Positions 24,951 to 38,200 are shown, counted from the stretch's first letter. The stretch: DNA of 64,000 bases from Camillea tinctor (GCA_022578605.1 MU394071.1:372001-436000), one strand, 5' to 3'. Program-made: numbers and translations. Notes: generated from the sequence alone by a model not told the origin.

Positions 24951-26050
24951 TATCTAAGGCTGGAGAAGGCTCTTTCTCCCCTGAATCTGTATAGATTACT
25001 CGCTTCGTATCGGTTATTTGCCAGGCTGGTCATAAGGCACTTGGGGTTGTTGGTGCTTTATTTATTAACTTTTTTTTTTAAAAAAAAGGTTATTCTGCTG
25101 TCATGAGGCCCCGTCAGCGAGACCTTAGGTAATCTCCCTTTGCTCACTCACTGGGCACGTATTGGAGTGAGACGATAGTGAGAGAAAGGGAGGAGTTGTT
25201 TAGCTCAGGAGACAGTCTGAGAAGGGCGAAAGACTGTTATATATATACATGTAGTAGTAGTGTAGTGCTATATGTGAGATAGTTACCCCATATTCCAACA
25301 CTATGTGTGGGGAGTTGAGCTTGTTCGGGGAAACAGAACAAAGAAACTGTCGTGTGTAAACACGTCATGGTGCTGTTACAATAAGTGTTGGGCAATCCAT
25401 TATACCATGAGACTCAAAGATTCTCATAATGATCGCGTGGTCATGTGTAGGCACTCCCCTGGCCGGGATGTAACTACTCTATGTAGTCATCTAGATAGAC
25501 TAATTCTATGAGAAACCGCAGTGACGTTTTTCCTCATTAAAGACTCGCATCGTGCGACCACGTTTCCATATTAAATGTCTGATAATAGATTGTTTGTTCG
25601 GTCATTACCTCAAATCTTGTCTGGCGTGCTGTCTCTAAGTTCCGAAAATGTGTACGCCGGGGAGACACTACCAGGGATCGCACGTGGGAGAGGCTTTCTA
25701 AATATACATCATAACACATACAATACACCTAGTCCTACAAAATAGTTTCCAAATGCGACAGAATGGTCATACACATGCCGATAGACTCCTGTCATAGAAG
25801 CGAAGGGATGTGATTGTATAAATCGATATTTATACAACTATCATATGGCCTTACAATTAGTACCCTAGATTTCCTACCCAAACAACTCAACATAACTTTA
25901 GCTATATAAATATGGGTTGCTGTTCGGATTTAGAACGCTCTGGAGTTTACTGGATGGGGAAAAACCTCAGAGCTTATAACAAGAAGCAGCCTCACCCTCG
26001 CATCAAGCGCTACATATCAGTCTATAATACATTTGCGCTCTGTCTCTATC

Positions 26051-26693
26051 ATGGGTAAGTTCTATATTCTATAGGTTCCTTGGTACTAATCTTTGCTATC
26101 TATTTGCTTAGTCGAGATACTATTAGGCCATACAATCATCATATATTTGTTATTTTCCTTACAAAAAAAAAGCGACTAGCTAATATTTCTTCAATACAGC
26201 AGATCAACCCCGGAACACAATAGTCGAGCTCCGAGTTCTTGCCGTCCACCTGCTTATTCCGGAGCAGCCTGGAGTGCCCTACAAGGATTACCCAGAAGTC
26301 CCAGACCCCCCAATAATCAGGTTCGAATTTAAAAGGGGTCGTTGGAGAATTGACTCGGCTCAAGAAGTGAAGAAGATGAACGATTACTTCGTTGGACCTC
26401 CTTGGAACAGGAGCAAGTGGAACGACTGGGCGTCATGGAAAGAGTCCAAAGCAGGCGAAGACATGGCAGACACGGTCACGGACAAAAACTACGATTTGGG
26501 CTATACTCTTCCGGTCTTCTTCAAGGTTGTGAAGTGGAATGGACAAAAACGTGATGAGGGCGAATCGACGTTTGGGCTGGAGAGGCATGCTGACGGGATG
26601 TGGCGGTCCCCACGCACCGTTCCATACTCATTCAGCGAAGACCAGATTCGCGCCGCCATTGTTAATCCTGAGAGAACACTTATCGAAATCTAG
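26051..26693 (+). CDS. Uncharacterised protein, 165 aa, with a possible 4-nt first exon
   Basis: The second exon (26200-26693) is open, with clear protein character: LRVLAVHLLIPEQPGVPYKD, then PIIRFEFKRGRWRIDS, an aromatic-rich middle (MNDYFVGPPWNRSKWNDW) and FFKVVKWNGQKRDEG. It has no in-frame ATG near its start. Splicing the ATGG at 26051-26054 (donor GTAAGT) to the TACAG acceptor at 26199 makes a continuous MADQPRNTIVEL start. I do not recognise the family. It is Trp- and Pro-rich and has no signal peptide or membrane segment. The second exon is fairly secure; the 4-nt first exon is inference. Confidence 0.55.
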
Positions 26694-27231
26694 ATATTGT
26701 GGTTCATAGGAAAGCCTTTTCTTTTGGATAGGTTAAAAGGTAGAATCCTTAGTTAGCTCAATAGTATGTGTTATTAGGAATGAAAACCAACTGGGCTACC
26801 TCTATACGCAGTGTTGATATAGGCAATCATGTGTCTTCCTCTGAACTTTATTCGTATCAATCTAGAAGCCCACAACATTTAAATCTACCCCATTAGGTCT
26901 ATATATCAAGGCATTAGTCACTTTAGTTATGATGCGTTCCGTACACACTATATTAATATAAACACTGAGAAACTTTCTTCTTCCTCCGCTCTTTTTACCC
27001 TCTTTTTCCTTTTCAAGTGTAATAACTGTCAGCTCTTCCCTTTGCGTGTACTAATATGAATCTTCGACGTGAAACCAAGGGTGTTGGGGAGGGGGATCTG
27101 TCGGTTTTATCGCATGTGATGAATAATATTCCCTTGTGACAGTGCGAAGCTATTCGATGAAAATTGAGTTTAATATTAGTGAACTGAGACGTTCTGTCAC
27201 GAGGGACCAAGCAAGTGCGTAGGTAATCACC
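26694..27231. other. Intergenic
   Basis: AT-rich sequence between two small genes, in which I see nothing of note. The short frame on the minus strand at 27013-27210 is not convincing. Confidence 0.5.
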
Positions 27232-27529
27232 ATGTTGTGTGAGGAACCTAGACTACAACTATATATGACACCGTTTGAAGGGACTGCGGAAACGCGCCTA
27301 GAGGACCTCAGATGCGTAACTCCTGATGCCGGTAAGTAAAAATATGAACGTTATTCGTGATAAATGCCTATATTAATGACTTTAAGACCAATACCTGGAA
27401 GAGTGCAACGCTGCGGATACTATGTTGTCGATTGATCAATACACGAGCGAGGAGTTACCCCCATATGCCCTTGATAACCCCATTCCACCTCGGAAGCGTC
27501 TAGGTGGGAATACTCACTCTCTCATGTAA
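27232..27529 (+). CDS. Possible small uncharacterised protein, 80 aa, two exons
   Basis: Exon 1 (27232-27331) encodes MLCEEPRLQLYMTPFEGTAE and on to CVTPDA. A 55-nt intron (27332-27386) has a good GTAAGT donor, a TTAATGAC branch-like site and a TTTAAG acceptor. Exon 2 (27387-27529) continues QYLEECNAADTMLSIDQYTS and ends GGNTHSLM-stop. The phases match (phase 1) and no stop interrupts. The protein is acidic, without a signal peptide or membrane segment, and I do not recognise it. A proper intron with an open frame on both sides favours a real gene, but at this length chance cannot be excluded. Confidence 0.38.
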
Positions 27530-27922
27530 CACTTTGAGACTAGGCTAGGAGAAACGAGAACTATTTCATGCCATACGGAAGGAATAAATAACAATAACGA
27601 AATGCTAACTTTCACAAAGTTCATTGAATTCACTCTCTAGGTAATCAACATAAAAAGGAGATCATATCTTAGGATATATAGACTTTAGGAATATACCGTG
27701 TTTACCTATGTAAGTATATATATATATATAGAACCAATTAAGATACGCCATTATCCTGTTATTTCTCGTTTCCTTGTGTTAACCACGGAGTGGTAATTGT
27801 ATTTATTTATTTTTATTTTTATCTCACAACCACTCAGTATTGGAGAGTAATTCAAATAATTGCTCGAGCTCAGCAAATTCGATAACTCTCCCCATTCTTC
27901 TTGCTCCCTCCATCACCCCCAT
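27530..27922. other. Intergenic
   Basis: AT-rich sequence with a TATATATATA tract at about 27716-27730 and a T-rich run near 27800-27822. It probably includes the 3' end of the minus-strand oxidoreductase gene. Confidence 0.5.
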
Positions 27923-29585
27923 TTAGGGCTTCCAACCACCCGTCCTATTCCTGAAGAACCCATCGGGGTCCACATCGAGCGAGACACCGTGGGCGAACTC
28001 GCGGCTCTCGGGCCGCAGCCGGGCCCAGTAATCCTGGCGGTAGAAACCGTAGTTCATGAAGACAGGGAGGTACACGTCGGCGGGGAGCTTGCCCTCGGCC
28101 TGCCAGCCGAGCACGCGGTCGCGCACGCCGCCGTACGTCTGCTCGTGGGTGTCGGCCATCTTGTCGTAGTCGCCCTGGGGCAGGAAGCTGTAGTTGAGCT
28201 CGAGGATGAGGCGGTCGGTGTCGCCGTCGGCGTCGATCAGGTCGGGGCTGCGCGCGCGCGCCTCCTGCGCGATGCGCTTCGGGAACGGCTGGTACGCGAT
28301 CGACGCGATGATGCCCGGCTCCAGCAGCGTCGTGCCCGACACGTTGCGCCAGTGCGCGTGGATCCCGCCCAGTACCTCGTCGCCGTGCGCCGCCGACGGC
28401 ATCGGGATCGTCTCCGTCCCGATCTGCACCACCGAGGCCTTGACGATCACCCAGTTGCTCGTGCCCATCAGGTCCGCGTACGTGCGCGTCTTGCAGGTGT
28501 TGAGCAGCGGCCCCACGTCCGTGAAGTTCTTGAAGATACCCTCCGGCACGACCGGCCCGTCGTAGAAGAGGAACAGGATCCACGAGTCGATTAGATCGAT
28601 GTTGCCGCGCTCGGCGGTCACGATGACAGCGGCTTTGTCGTCGTCGTTGTACTCGGTGAAGTCGCGGACTGCCTTGAGGAGCTTAGCGTCCGTCTCATCC
28701 GAGTGCACGAAGGCAAGGTTGCCACCCCAAACATCGCCTTGGCGGTACGTCTGAAGCGTGTAAGCAGTGACGATAGCAAAGTTATTGCCGCCTCCTTTGA
28801 GGGCCTTGAACAGGTCTGCATTTTGGGTGCTGGATGCCGTTGTGATTGTTCCATTTGCGAGAACGACTTCATACTCCAGGACGGATGAAGCTGACCAGCC
28901 GTATTGAGCAGACATGTACGAGAGCCCACCGCCGAGGATTAGCCCGCCTATTCCGGTATTTCCAATGCGGCCGCCCACAAAAGTCCAGCCCGTTCCATCA
29001 AGCTTGGCGGAGATCCCGTCGAGCCGGTTACCCGGTCCCGCTCTGAGTATCCCGGTCTCTGGGTCAAGTAGGGCTTGGTCCATCTTTTGGGCTATTATAC
29101 GTTAACATCTTGTACTACAAAGGAGCATTTGCTATTTCCCGTCGACATTGCGCATATTACTCTAAATATAGCTCAATAACATGGATAAAATCAATGTTTA
29201 TACATACTATATTCAAATTAGTAACTATTGCTTGAGATAATAAATCGAGTAAAAATAGGTACCTTGAAATGATAGGTCCATCGGCAACACTTGCAAAGTA
29301 ATTGTTCGGATTGTGACCCCCGGACTTGATAGCAAAGTTCTCCGTGTTGCCGTTAAGGATCTTGACAATGCTAGCTACCTCAGCGGCATCTTTAGGGAAG
29401 ATGATGCATGAAGGCTTAAGGGCACTGCATGAGCTAGACCAGTAGTCGGTCTGCTCATCTATGTATGATAAAGAGAGCGGACTGGCGACCTCAATATCGG
29501 TGTTCTCCCGCAAGGATGAGCAGGTATCGGCAGCGGCTAGTCCGACTAAGACAGATGAGAACAGAAGTTCTCGAAGAGAAACCAT
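27923..29585 (-). pseudogene. Secreted FAD-linked (berberine bridge enzyme-like) oxidoreductase with an out-of-frame exon join
   Basis: Exon 1 (29585-29263) encodes a signal peptide (MVSLRELLFSSVLVGLAAA) and the start of the FAD_binding_4 domain, including SGGHNPN, whose His is the usual covalent FAD site. Exon 2 (29091-27923) carries GWTFVGGRIGNTGIGGLILG, YEVVLANGTI, KGGGNNFAIVTAY and the BBE C-terminal domain (NYGFYRQDYW, VDPDGFF). The donor (AAG|GTACCT) leaves phase 2 but the TAATAG acceptor needs phase 1, so the two exons miss by one base. I found no other GT-AG pair that keeps both conserved ends. One extra C in the CCC run just inside exon 2 would explain it. It is therefore either a sequencing error in an active gene or a young pseudogene. 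Members oxidise sugars, alkaloids or secondary metabolites; the substrate is unknown. Confidence 0.7.
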
Positions 29586-32500
29586 CTTGAAATATAGGTC
29601 TATTAGATCTCTTCGTAGTCTGATTGTGAACTTCTAATCATAAAAGCCTAGGAATTGGACAGAGACTAAACTCTAGACTCCTCCAATATTTATAACTTTC
29701 CCTCCAAAGCCTGCCTCCTCTTATCCCCCTGAACACTTAAATCGCCACTAGACTTAACCTAGACGTTCTGAGTTGGGTAATAACATCGCAAGTTATGATT
29801 CTTAACAAAGAAACGTCGAGCTAAGGTGTATTTAACGTGCATACTCCAGAAGCGTGCCAATAATCGAAGGATCAAAACTATCGAATCTCTGCAAGTGAGG
29901 ACCTTACAGACTACCGATGTAACAGTTCCGGGGTTGGAAATCTCTCGTGTGATTCGAAGAACGAAGACCCGTAAGCTGAAAAAAGGTCAAAGCGAGCTTC
30001 CCGTAACCGATAACGACCATGCTGATGATGTCGGGGGGTGCATTCTGTTGCCCAGTCGGAGGAGATATCGGATAGCCACAAGGGAACCGAAGCTGACCGA
30101 CATGGTACCTGAAGATGCTGCCCAACTCTGGGCATGAGGCGGAAACAAGAACGTGTACTTTTTTTTTCATGACCAGACTCTCGCCTCTGATCATCCCATC
30201 GGAGAGGCACGAGGTGGACTCATGAGTTTATGCAGCGGCGATGGGGGCTATATCTGCTACTAAGTGTGCCAAGGGTGAGGCTTGCAGCTTTCCATAGCCA
30301 GTTGAGTAATACAACGTAATGAGTATAGGAAGACTAATTAGGGCTGAAATCAATAGCGTACTCTAGCTATGCGGAGCGGAAAGCTCGTGATGCTGCCAAA
30401 AAAGAATTAAGATGTCTCAGCAGGACCCTTTTCCATTGGCTATACCTATCTAGCTTAATCCAACCCACGTCATCTTACCCGCATCACATCGTTGATTGGG
30501 TCACCCAGACAAGTGAGTCTACTGGAACGGCCCGGGAAACGTTCCATCTAAGCCGAAAAAAGTTTCCCCTTAGCTTATATTCAACTCCAAGACCCTACAG
30601 GTGGCCTAGGCGTTCTCTCTCTGCGTCGTGTTGTCTTATTTCGGGCCTTTAGTGACCCGTCATGAGTATAGGCACGTTACTTGAGAATTATACCGGAGCT
30701 ATGCATTAAAAACTTTTCGCCATTGGTCATAGGACTCTGCAGAATAGTCTCTTGTGGGGTTGTGCATTTGGCAATGATAGCCGACAGGTTACCTGGAAAG
30801 AATCAGGGGAAGTATGGTTATCGCCCACAGGGAATCCGCTCTCCTACGATTACTTGCATTGCCGACCCCCGGAAGCCCAGCTTGCCGGAGATTGCCCACA
30901 CTCTAGACTTTGTTAGAGCGTTCGAAGAGGGTCGGCGCAAGGGAGGCTGTCTTACATCAGTCACGAGATGCTGCAGTTGAGCTGGGGTGTGTTGACAATG
31001 GCAAGATGACTACAGCAAGTAAATGTTGCCAAGAGTTTATGGGAGTATAGTAGACGTCTCCCAGAATAAGATAGAGAAATGAAGAAGAAAAGCTCAAAAG
31101 AAGTCGATGAAAAAAGGTGTGATCGGAGTCGTCCATCGTGTGAGAGGCTCGATGACACGATCTTGTGACAAGCAAGGAAAATCATAAGAGAAGGATCTAT
31201 AGAACCTTATTTTTACTTATACCGCTATACTGTTATACCAAGGGAAAAAGAAATGGGGCCAATGGTGATCATAGCGAGACTAGTTTACATTTTTCAAGCG
31301 GAGAGACATCGGATGGTTCAAATGTTACTATGTATCTATAAAACCTGGGTATTATACCCCTATAGATCTGGATATTATACACACAACCAATCGGCGATTG
31401 TCGTATAATTTCTTTATGTATGTATTCTGCCGCTTATAAGCCCCGAGCATAACTTTATCTTGCTCGAGTCACACATACACACAACTCAGCTCTTCCCTGT
31501 TAAAGTTGACTATCCTCATTTATGCGACGTGCGTCTTGGTTTTAGCTTGGTCGGGTCTAGTTACCTGTGACGCCGCATGCGGTGTATCTATTTGGAGATT
31601 ATGTAGCCATATACACTAGAATAGCCAATACATGATGACATAGGTCCTCCAGCCGTAAGACACCTCATTGGAGGTAAGGAAATCACAGTGGTATTTCCTG
31701 TTTAGCTATATATCTAACTCTTGATATTACTCTGCACACCCTAAAAGTACGAATTTGTCTTCAATAAAATATGTGACACACTATTTAATGTCAAATTGAT
31801 GTACTTGGTCTTCCTATTGTTAATAGAAGGCTAATGAGACTATCAGTAAAGTTCCGAAGTCACATATGTTAGACACTAGAGAGAACTACGAAACTGCGTT
31901 GCTAGAATCCTAAAAGTTACATGTTGTCACCAGTCACTAAACTTGAAGACAACTTATTCCAAATACTTAATTCTACGGCCTGTGGCATGACTAACTATAA
32001 ACGAACAGAGAAAGGAAATATGTAATAGAACGCATGTCAGCATTTTAATATAGAGATCAGAGCCTTAGGAAGAAAAAAAAGGAAAAGCAGGCTGCAGAAC
32101 GCCACAGGGGAGGAATCTCATCACCCAGGAAAACGGCTTATCTGTGTCACCAATAGAGTCTTCAGCTGTAGTAGTAATATAATAGATGTAAAGCTGCAGC
32201 AGAACTATGCACATGCGTAATCATCACTAAAATAAGCCAATAAGATGATCGCTAGATTCTCGATCATATTATGTTCCTGGGACGATGGGGGGAAGAAATC
32301 TCGATGATCTATATAGATTTTTATATAACTTCATTACCATAGTCAATACCAACTTACATACTAGGTGCTTAAGCTACATAGTACATGATAAATTCATAAT
32401 TACGGGGTATAAATTATGAAGGATCCAAGCTTGATCCCTATAAACACTGTATGACTAAGAGCGACTTGGCTAGGTATTTTGTACTGTAAGGACTGTGCGA

Positions 32501-32699
32501 TGCGATGATAATGATAGTGGCAGCTGTCTACGGGCTGGCAGCTCTCTTGACCACTCACAACTTCACAACCTAAAACCCTGTCTGCTTAGGTAAAGAGATC
32601 CTCCATCTCAACCATCCACTAATACCTAAACTCACGACGCAAACTCACCAACGTAGCCATTTCACCCTTTCTCAGCGCAGGATATTTCAGAATTTTCTA
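29586..32699. other. Long gene-poor AT-rich region
   Basis: No supported gene. Two short frames (29826-30137 and 30681-30980, plus strand) have mixed composition and no recognisable family; the second has a helical stretch (PEIAHTLDFVRAFEEGRRKG) that might be a gene relic. From about 31200 to 32600 the DNA is strongly AT-rich with many stops in all frames, as in repeat-decayed fungal sequence, but I recognise no transposon protein. Confidence 0.45.
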
Positions 32700-35004
32700 A
32701 TGGGAACTGAAATGTTCGAGCGCCTTCTTGGTACAGCGAAGCAGCTGGGTGACACGCACTTACCACCAAATATACCCGAAGCCCTCTCGAAAGGTACCTA
32801 AGTATCTTCGCTCCCAAAATAATATTCTGCCTGTATTCAGTTAGGAGCCTATACTAAAACAGCTTATAGAGGTACCTGAAAATGCCACACTTAAGGATGT
32901 GCGCAATCTGCTCGTGCTAGAAGATGGCGTCGATGCAGCAGCATACCAGAACGTCCAAGATTCCATAGCCGTCCTGTGGGCCGTCTACGCCGTCCTCAAG
33001 AGCGACGGGGTCTTTGCACGTGATGAGGATGGAAAGTCAGGCCTGCTGCTCACCGAGATCGCAGAAGCCGTGGGCACGACCATGGCACCTGTGTGTCCCA
33101 TCATCGCCGCAGATGAAGGTGAGTGCTTGCTTGCCTCTCTTTCTCATTCCTTTACTCCGACGGGCATACAATCCTCATGCCCTCTTCATCGGTACATGTG
33201 TCAACGATCCAAACTGACCACCGCCGAATGATACAAAAACCAAAAGAGGACACTACAAACTACACCCCCCTCGCGCTCAAAGGTCTCCTAGGTCTACACA
33301 TCCTCGACCTCATCACGCACCACCAACAGGAACCCCCCTCCACCCTCCCCACCCCCGCCCTCCTCTCGCTCATATCCTACACCCGCCCCGCCGACCCCTG
33401 GACCTCAGACGCCGCCACCGCCGAGCTCGCCCAGTCGCTCCTGCACACACACTTCTCCCGCGCGAACCCTGCCTCCCCATCCAGCCCGCGCTCTGACTTC
33501 ATCGCCACCGCCGTGCTGCGCGACTTCCTGCGTCCTTTATTCTCGCGGTCGCGTCCGCCGGCGGGGGTCACGGCCTCGGGGCGGAAGGCCGAGTACGTGG
33601 AGCCGGAGCGGTATTCCGGCGGGCGGCGCGAGACCCCCGATGCGAAGCCCTGGAAGTACGATCGCCGGTATGCGGTTACGGTGTTTGAGTGGGCGGTCGA
33701 GAATGCGGATGTAAGTCTTTTTTTTTTTCCCTTTTTCTTCTTTCCGAAATTTATGTATCTATCTATACACTAAACCCCCTCATCCCCCCCTTTCCAACCC
33801 CCCATTTTAACCCCCTCTAGGCCCCCCACCTCTCCACCCACTGGCCGCTCTACACCCCCGTTCTCCTCAGCCTCCTCGACGAGCCGCCCTCCTCCCTCCC
33901 CCTCAAGCTGCGCGCCCTGCGTCTTCTCCGCTCCTTCTGGGCCCGTCTGCCCTCCAATCTTATGCGCGACACGGGTCTCTTCCCCGTCTACGAGCAGGCC
34001 GTTTTCCCGACCGTGCTGTGCCTGCCGTCGCTGACGCCCGAGGACGAGTCCCTAGCTCTGCTGGGGGCCGCGTACCCGGTGCTGTTCGACATGGCTGGTA
34101 TTATCGTACGGGAGGGTAAGGAGGATGGGGGAGAAGCTGAGGTGATGGGGCAGGAGACCAAGGACAGAAGGGAGAAGAACGTGGGCGACTTTACCGATGA
34201 ACAGCGCGCGCTGGTGGATCGGATTGTGCGGGAGGGTATTATGACGGGGTATCACCACGCGAAGGAGCACGTGCGGCTAGCCGGGTTTCTGTGCGAGGAG
34301 CTGCGGTATCTGGTGGATGGGATAGGCATACTCGCCGTGAAGTACTTGAAGGTATGCATTTCCTTTTCTTTTTTTTTTCTTTTATTCATATTAACCCCTT
34401 TCTCCCTCCACACTCTTTACGTTTGACACTTCTACTTTCTCTTTATATACCTATGTATACATAAATGTATAGTTACACGTACTTGGGTTATCAATCAATA
34501 CCCCCCCCCCCCCCCCCAAACGCCAAATCCAGCCACATCCCTGCACCTCATTACATAACCCCTCCTTATCATTTGACTCTTAAATCCTATAGCCACCACG
34601 ATTAATCATCAATGCTCATCAATAAACAGGACTTCCTCCCCATGACCTCCGAGATCCTCACCGACCCCTTCGGCACCAAGCACCCCCCTTCCCTCCTCGC
34701 CGCCACGCATCTCTTACAGGCGATCCTGCGCTCGTGCTGGCCGCGTATCCCCGGCCGCTGCAACGAGATCATCAGGACCCTGATGCTCAGCTGGCTGAAC
34801 ATCGCCGATGACGAGGACGACGCTGCCTTTCAAAATAACGGCAGTCCCAGCCCGGCAGATCTCAGGGCTGAGCTCACTAAGACAGCGCAGATGCTCTCGG
34901 CGATCATGAAGGCGGCTGGGGTAGACATGTCAGAGCGAGTAGGACCGCTTATAGAAAAGGAACCGCAGCTTAGCGCTCTGTTCCTTGACCCCGAAGCGGC
35001 CTGA
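32700..35004 (+). CDS. TTI2: Tti2-family protein (TELO2-TTI1-TTI2 complex)
   Basis: Five exons: 32700-32793, 32870-33118, 33247-33710, 33821-34351 and 34630-35004, totalling 570 aa with all phases matching. The protein is helical and HEAT-like. Segments that look like the Tti2 family (formerly DUF2454) include WKYDRRYAVTVFEWAVENAD, LSTHWPLYTPVLLSLLDEPP, LRALRLLRSFWARLPSNLMR, TGLFPVYEQAVFPTVLCLPS, LTPEDESLALLGAAYPVLFD and the C-terminal LLAATHLLQAILRSCWPRI. With Tel2 and Tti1 this protein acts as an Hsp90 co-factor that stabilises PIKK kinases (TOR, ATM, ATR). Family assignment is from memory of the pattern. Exon 1 is short and the least certain part. Intron 4 (34352-34629) contains a 17-nt C-run. 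The gene is convergent with FIG4. Confidence 0.78.
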
Positions 35005-35205
35005 AAAATTTGAGGAAGAACAAGGGGCAATAGAAAGTATCTCAGATCCCCCATCCCACCTCCTCTTCAGCTCCGATATACCACGCTACGGCACGGGAAG
35101 AAGTCGATTTCTACCAGAACCCACGAGCTCCCCCTCTCCTTCTTCCTCCCCTTCCCCTTCCCCCTCCTCGAACACGTCGCTCAGCGGCGTCGACGCGGCC
35201 GATCC

Positions 35206-38200
35206 CTAATCGACCGGCTGCTGCTTGAAGAGCGACTTCCCCTTGAGCCACTTCTTGTATATCCTGTAGCGCTTCTTGGCCAGGTCGTCCTCCATGACCG
35301 TGAGCGGGTTGTCGCCCACGCGCATGAGATCGTAGTACGCGGCCTCGTCGTCCTCGTTGTCGTCGTTGTCCGTGCTGTGGAGCTGCCACCCGACGCCGAC
35401 GCCGCCGACGCCGGTGAGGTACTCCTGGTACTCGGAGTAGTCGACGTCGGTGGGCGCCTCGCTCGACACGACCAGCGGCAGGTTCTGCGGGTGGCTGATG
35501 TACCGCGTGTAGTCGTCGGCTTCCTGCACGTTGACCGAGGGGTTCAGCGAGTCGTGCACCACCTGCTTGAAGGTCCACTGCGCGGCCTTGGTCTTGTCCT
35601 GCGGCGTCTGCTTCGACTTGGGCGCGTCCGCGGGCTTGGAGCCCAGGGGCGGCTCTTTCATGATGCTGTGGGGGATGGTGGGCCCCCGGTCGGGGGGCAT
35701 GGGCTGCAGCCACCGCTGGATGGATATGCCTCTGATGCTGTTCGCTTTCTCCGTTGTCGCTGCGGTGGTGGCGGGCGTCTCGGTTGTGAAGGATGAGGAG
35801 TCGTGGTCGAGCGACTTGACCGAGTCTTGGGGATCCACTATGATCACTTCCTTCTTGGTCGAGGGCTTTTTCCTCTCCTGCGTCTGCTGGTCGCCTTCCG
35901 TGCGCACGCGGAAGGGACTAAGGTCGTATTTACCCTCCTGGGTCGACCGGAAAGGTATATACTTTATAGTTGAGTTCATCTTGTAGGGGAACATCTTGAG
36001 GAAGGAGGATAATGTAGATGGCCTGTAATATTCCAGCCAATAGTCATCAAAGAACGATACGGGCTTGGCTGTCAGATCGCCTTTTGGCGGCACGTATACG
36101 GGCAGTGTTCGCTTCTCGAGATATGCCGGCGTGAACCAACGGATGTAATCGTGTTTCGCCTTTTGGGCCCAGCCGCGGGGGTCTGCATGATGTAGGTAAT
36201 AGTCCGTGGAGAGATCCCACAGCATGGGCTGCCCCTGAGCAAATATGTAATTTCCAAGAAACAGGTTATACGCCTCCTGCCTTTGACTGTCTAGGAAAGA
36301 ATTATTGTAATATCGTTTAAAACTCTCGATCATGTCGCGCGAGTGGCTCGTCCATTGGTTGATCTTGCGATAGGTCTCCATAGTATTCACAAGTTGAGAC
36401 CCGCCATACTGAACGGCGATGGTGTCGCCATGATCGTGATACATGTGGGTAAAAAGATTAACTGCGTCGGTATCGTATTCGATTATGGTGTCTTCGAGGA
36501 TACCAAGGGCATGGAGCTGGTGTCCAAGTGCGCGCTTACCAATAACGAACTGAGCCGCATTGGTACGATCAAGACAGTCAATGCAGTTCGTCCTTGCTAC
36601 GCCATTCTGGACTCTGGTGGGTGTGATTTCTCCATCGCCGTTCTGGAAGAATTCAGTAGCCGTTACTACCGACTCGGCGATGCTTTCTAATGTGCCGATG
36701 ACGTCCTGGTCCCGACTTTTCGCAGCCCTTCCCATGTCCCAAGGTTTGTAGACGATCTGATGTTCCTGTGGGAGGAACTGGTTGAGATACTCAATGGCAT
36801 TTGTATACTCGTGAAGCAATTTGGACTCTCGCGGTGTCCTCTCTCGAGCCTTGACAAGGTTTAATACGTAAATTGGGGACCCGTACCTCTCAAATAGGTT
36901 GTCAAAGTGGAGCGCTGCAGCAGTGTAGAAGGGATCGACGAGATTGAGCTCGATCGGCGGTTTCGGGGTGACTCCAGTATTATCCTGGGTCCAGTGAAGG
37001 GGTATACTTCCCCTATGTTGCACGTACGAAGTATATTGCGGACTTGCGAAGAGCTTGGGACCTGGTGAGTGGAAGGAGGTGGTGAGAGATTCGGAGACGA
37101 TCTGCTCGGTTTCCACGTCATTTGCAACGTAACCAAGATCGTTGGCGCCACGCTTCAGGAATCTAGCACCTGCAAAGTGTCGCGACCGGCGCGCAATGAT
37201 GGTGATATATGCTGTTCTCCCATACACGTCCACAGCCGCTTGGTCTATGTACCCATGGATTATAGGTCGGCACCAATCAAAGGGGTCCTGGACAGCCTCA
37301 GCCATGGGCTGTAGAAGATGGCTGTTCCATACGAACATGGAATTGACATCGGAATAGGTGACTCCGGGCATACCCTCCATCAAAGCCATGCGCTCTCTAA
37401 TAATGTTGTGTTGCAGGGTCCTCGTAATGTCGTAAGAGTAGCTATAGTAAAACGATCTGGTCAAGTCTAAATTGTTGAGGATAGCTAGGAATCGCGACTC
37501 TTCAGCATTACGCGAATCCGGCCTGTATTTAGAGGGGGTCAGGGGTATCAGGTCGGTACCATCAATCTGGTAGGTGTAATGACCACCGATCATGGCAACG
37601 GTGCTTTTCTTGGTAATGAGCAGCATGTAGTAGGGTCCGGTGAATTTGATGAAGCCCAGGAGTCCCCAGGTTGTGCATCTTTCCCTAATACCCCCAGTGC
37701 CCTTGTTGCCGTCGTCTATGGTATCCAAGAGCGAGTTCATCTCTTTCTGGCTATATATGGTTTTATCGTCGGTGATGTTGAGATCAGAATCGTGGGTGTT
37801 TCGATCCACCTTCAAGATGCGATAGCGCTTCTCGGTGGCATCGCTGCCGACGATGTAATATCGGCTCGCAGTCTCGTACAAGGTGAACTTATGCATCTTG
37901 TAGGCGAACCTGACAGTTGATCTCTCGTCTACGTGGGGCGTCCCTTCTCTTGGCGAGGAGTCGGGACTGCTCGTACGTACAAAGGGCCGGGCGACTGCTG
38001 GCTCTTCCTCGTTATCGTCTTCTGTTCCTTTCTGTGCCTGTACATTCTGCGACAGTGTTTCTGCGCTAGCATTATTCTGCAGGAGAGGAAATGCAGGTTC
38101 CTCTGGTTTTGGTGTTGATGCGTGAGCCTCGTTCCCCCGTACTGCTTCATTGCCTGCGGTCTGGGCAGATTGAGTCGGTGCTTGGACTTGGGGAGGTTGA

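Larger units (their letters stand above)
23809..26050. other. Gene-poor stretch with a damaged assembly gap
   Basis: I find no gene here. The region contains G-runs and an N gap (24826-24835) flanked by a degraded duplication, described separately, plus ACCTACCTACC repeats near 24030. Short open frames within the G-run are artefacts of the homopolymer. Confidence 0.55.

Noticed and set aside
24640..24994. Glycine-rich frames spanning the N gap
   Set aside because: They exist only because a G homopolymer translates to poly-glycine; the underlying sequence is an assembly artefact.
30681..30980. Open frame with a helical stretch in a gene-poor region
   Set aside because: No family recognised, no good start context and no partner exon found; too weak to call a gene or a pseudogene.
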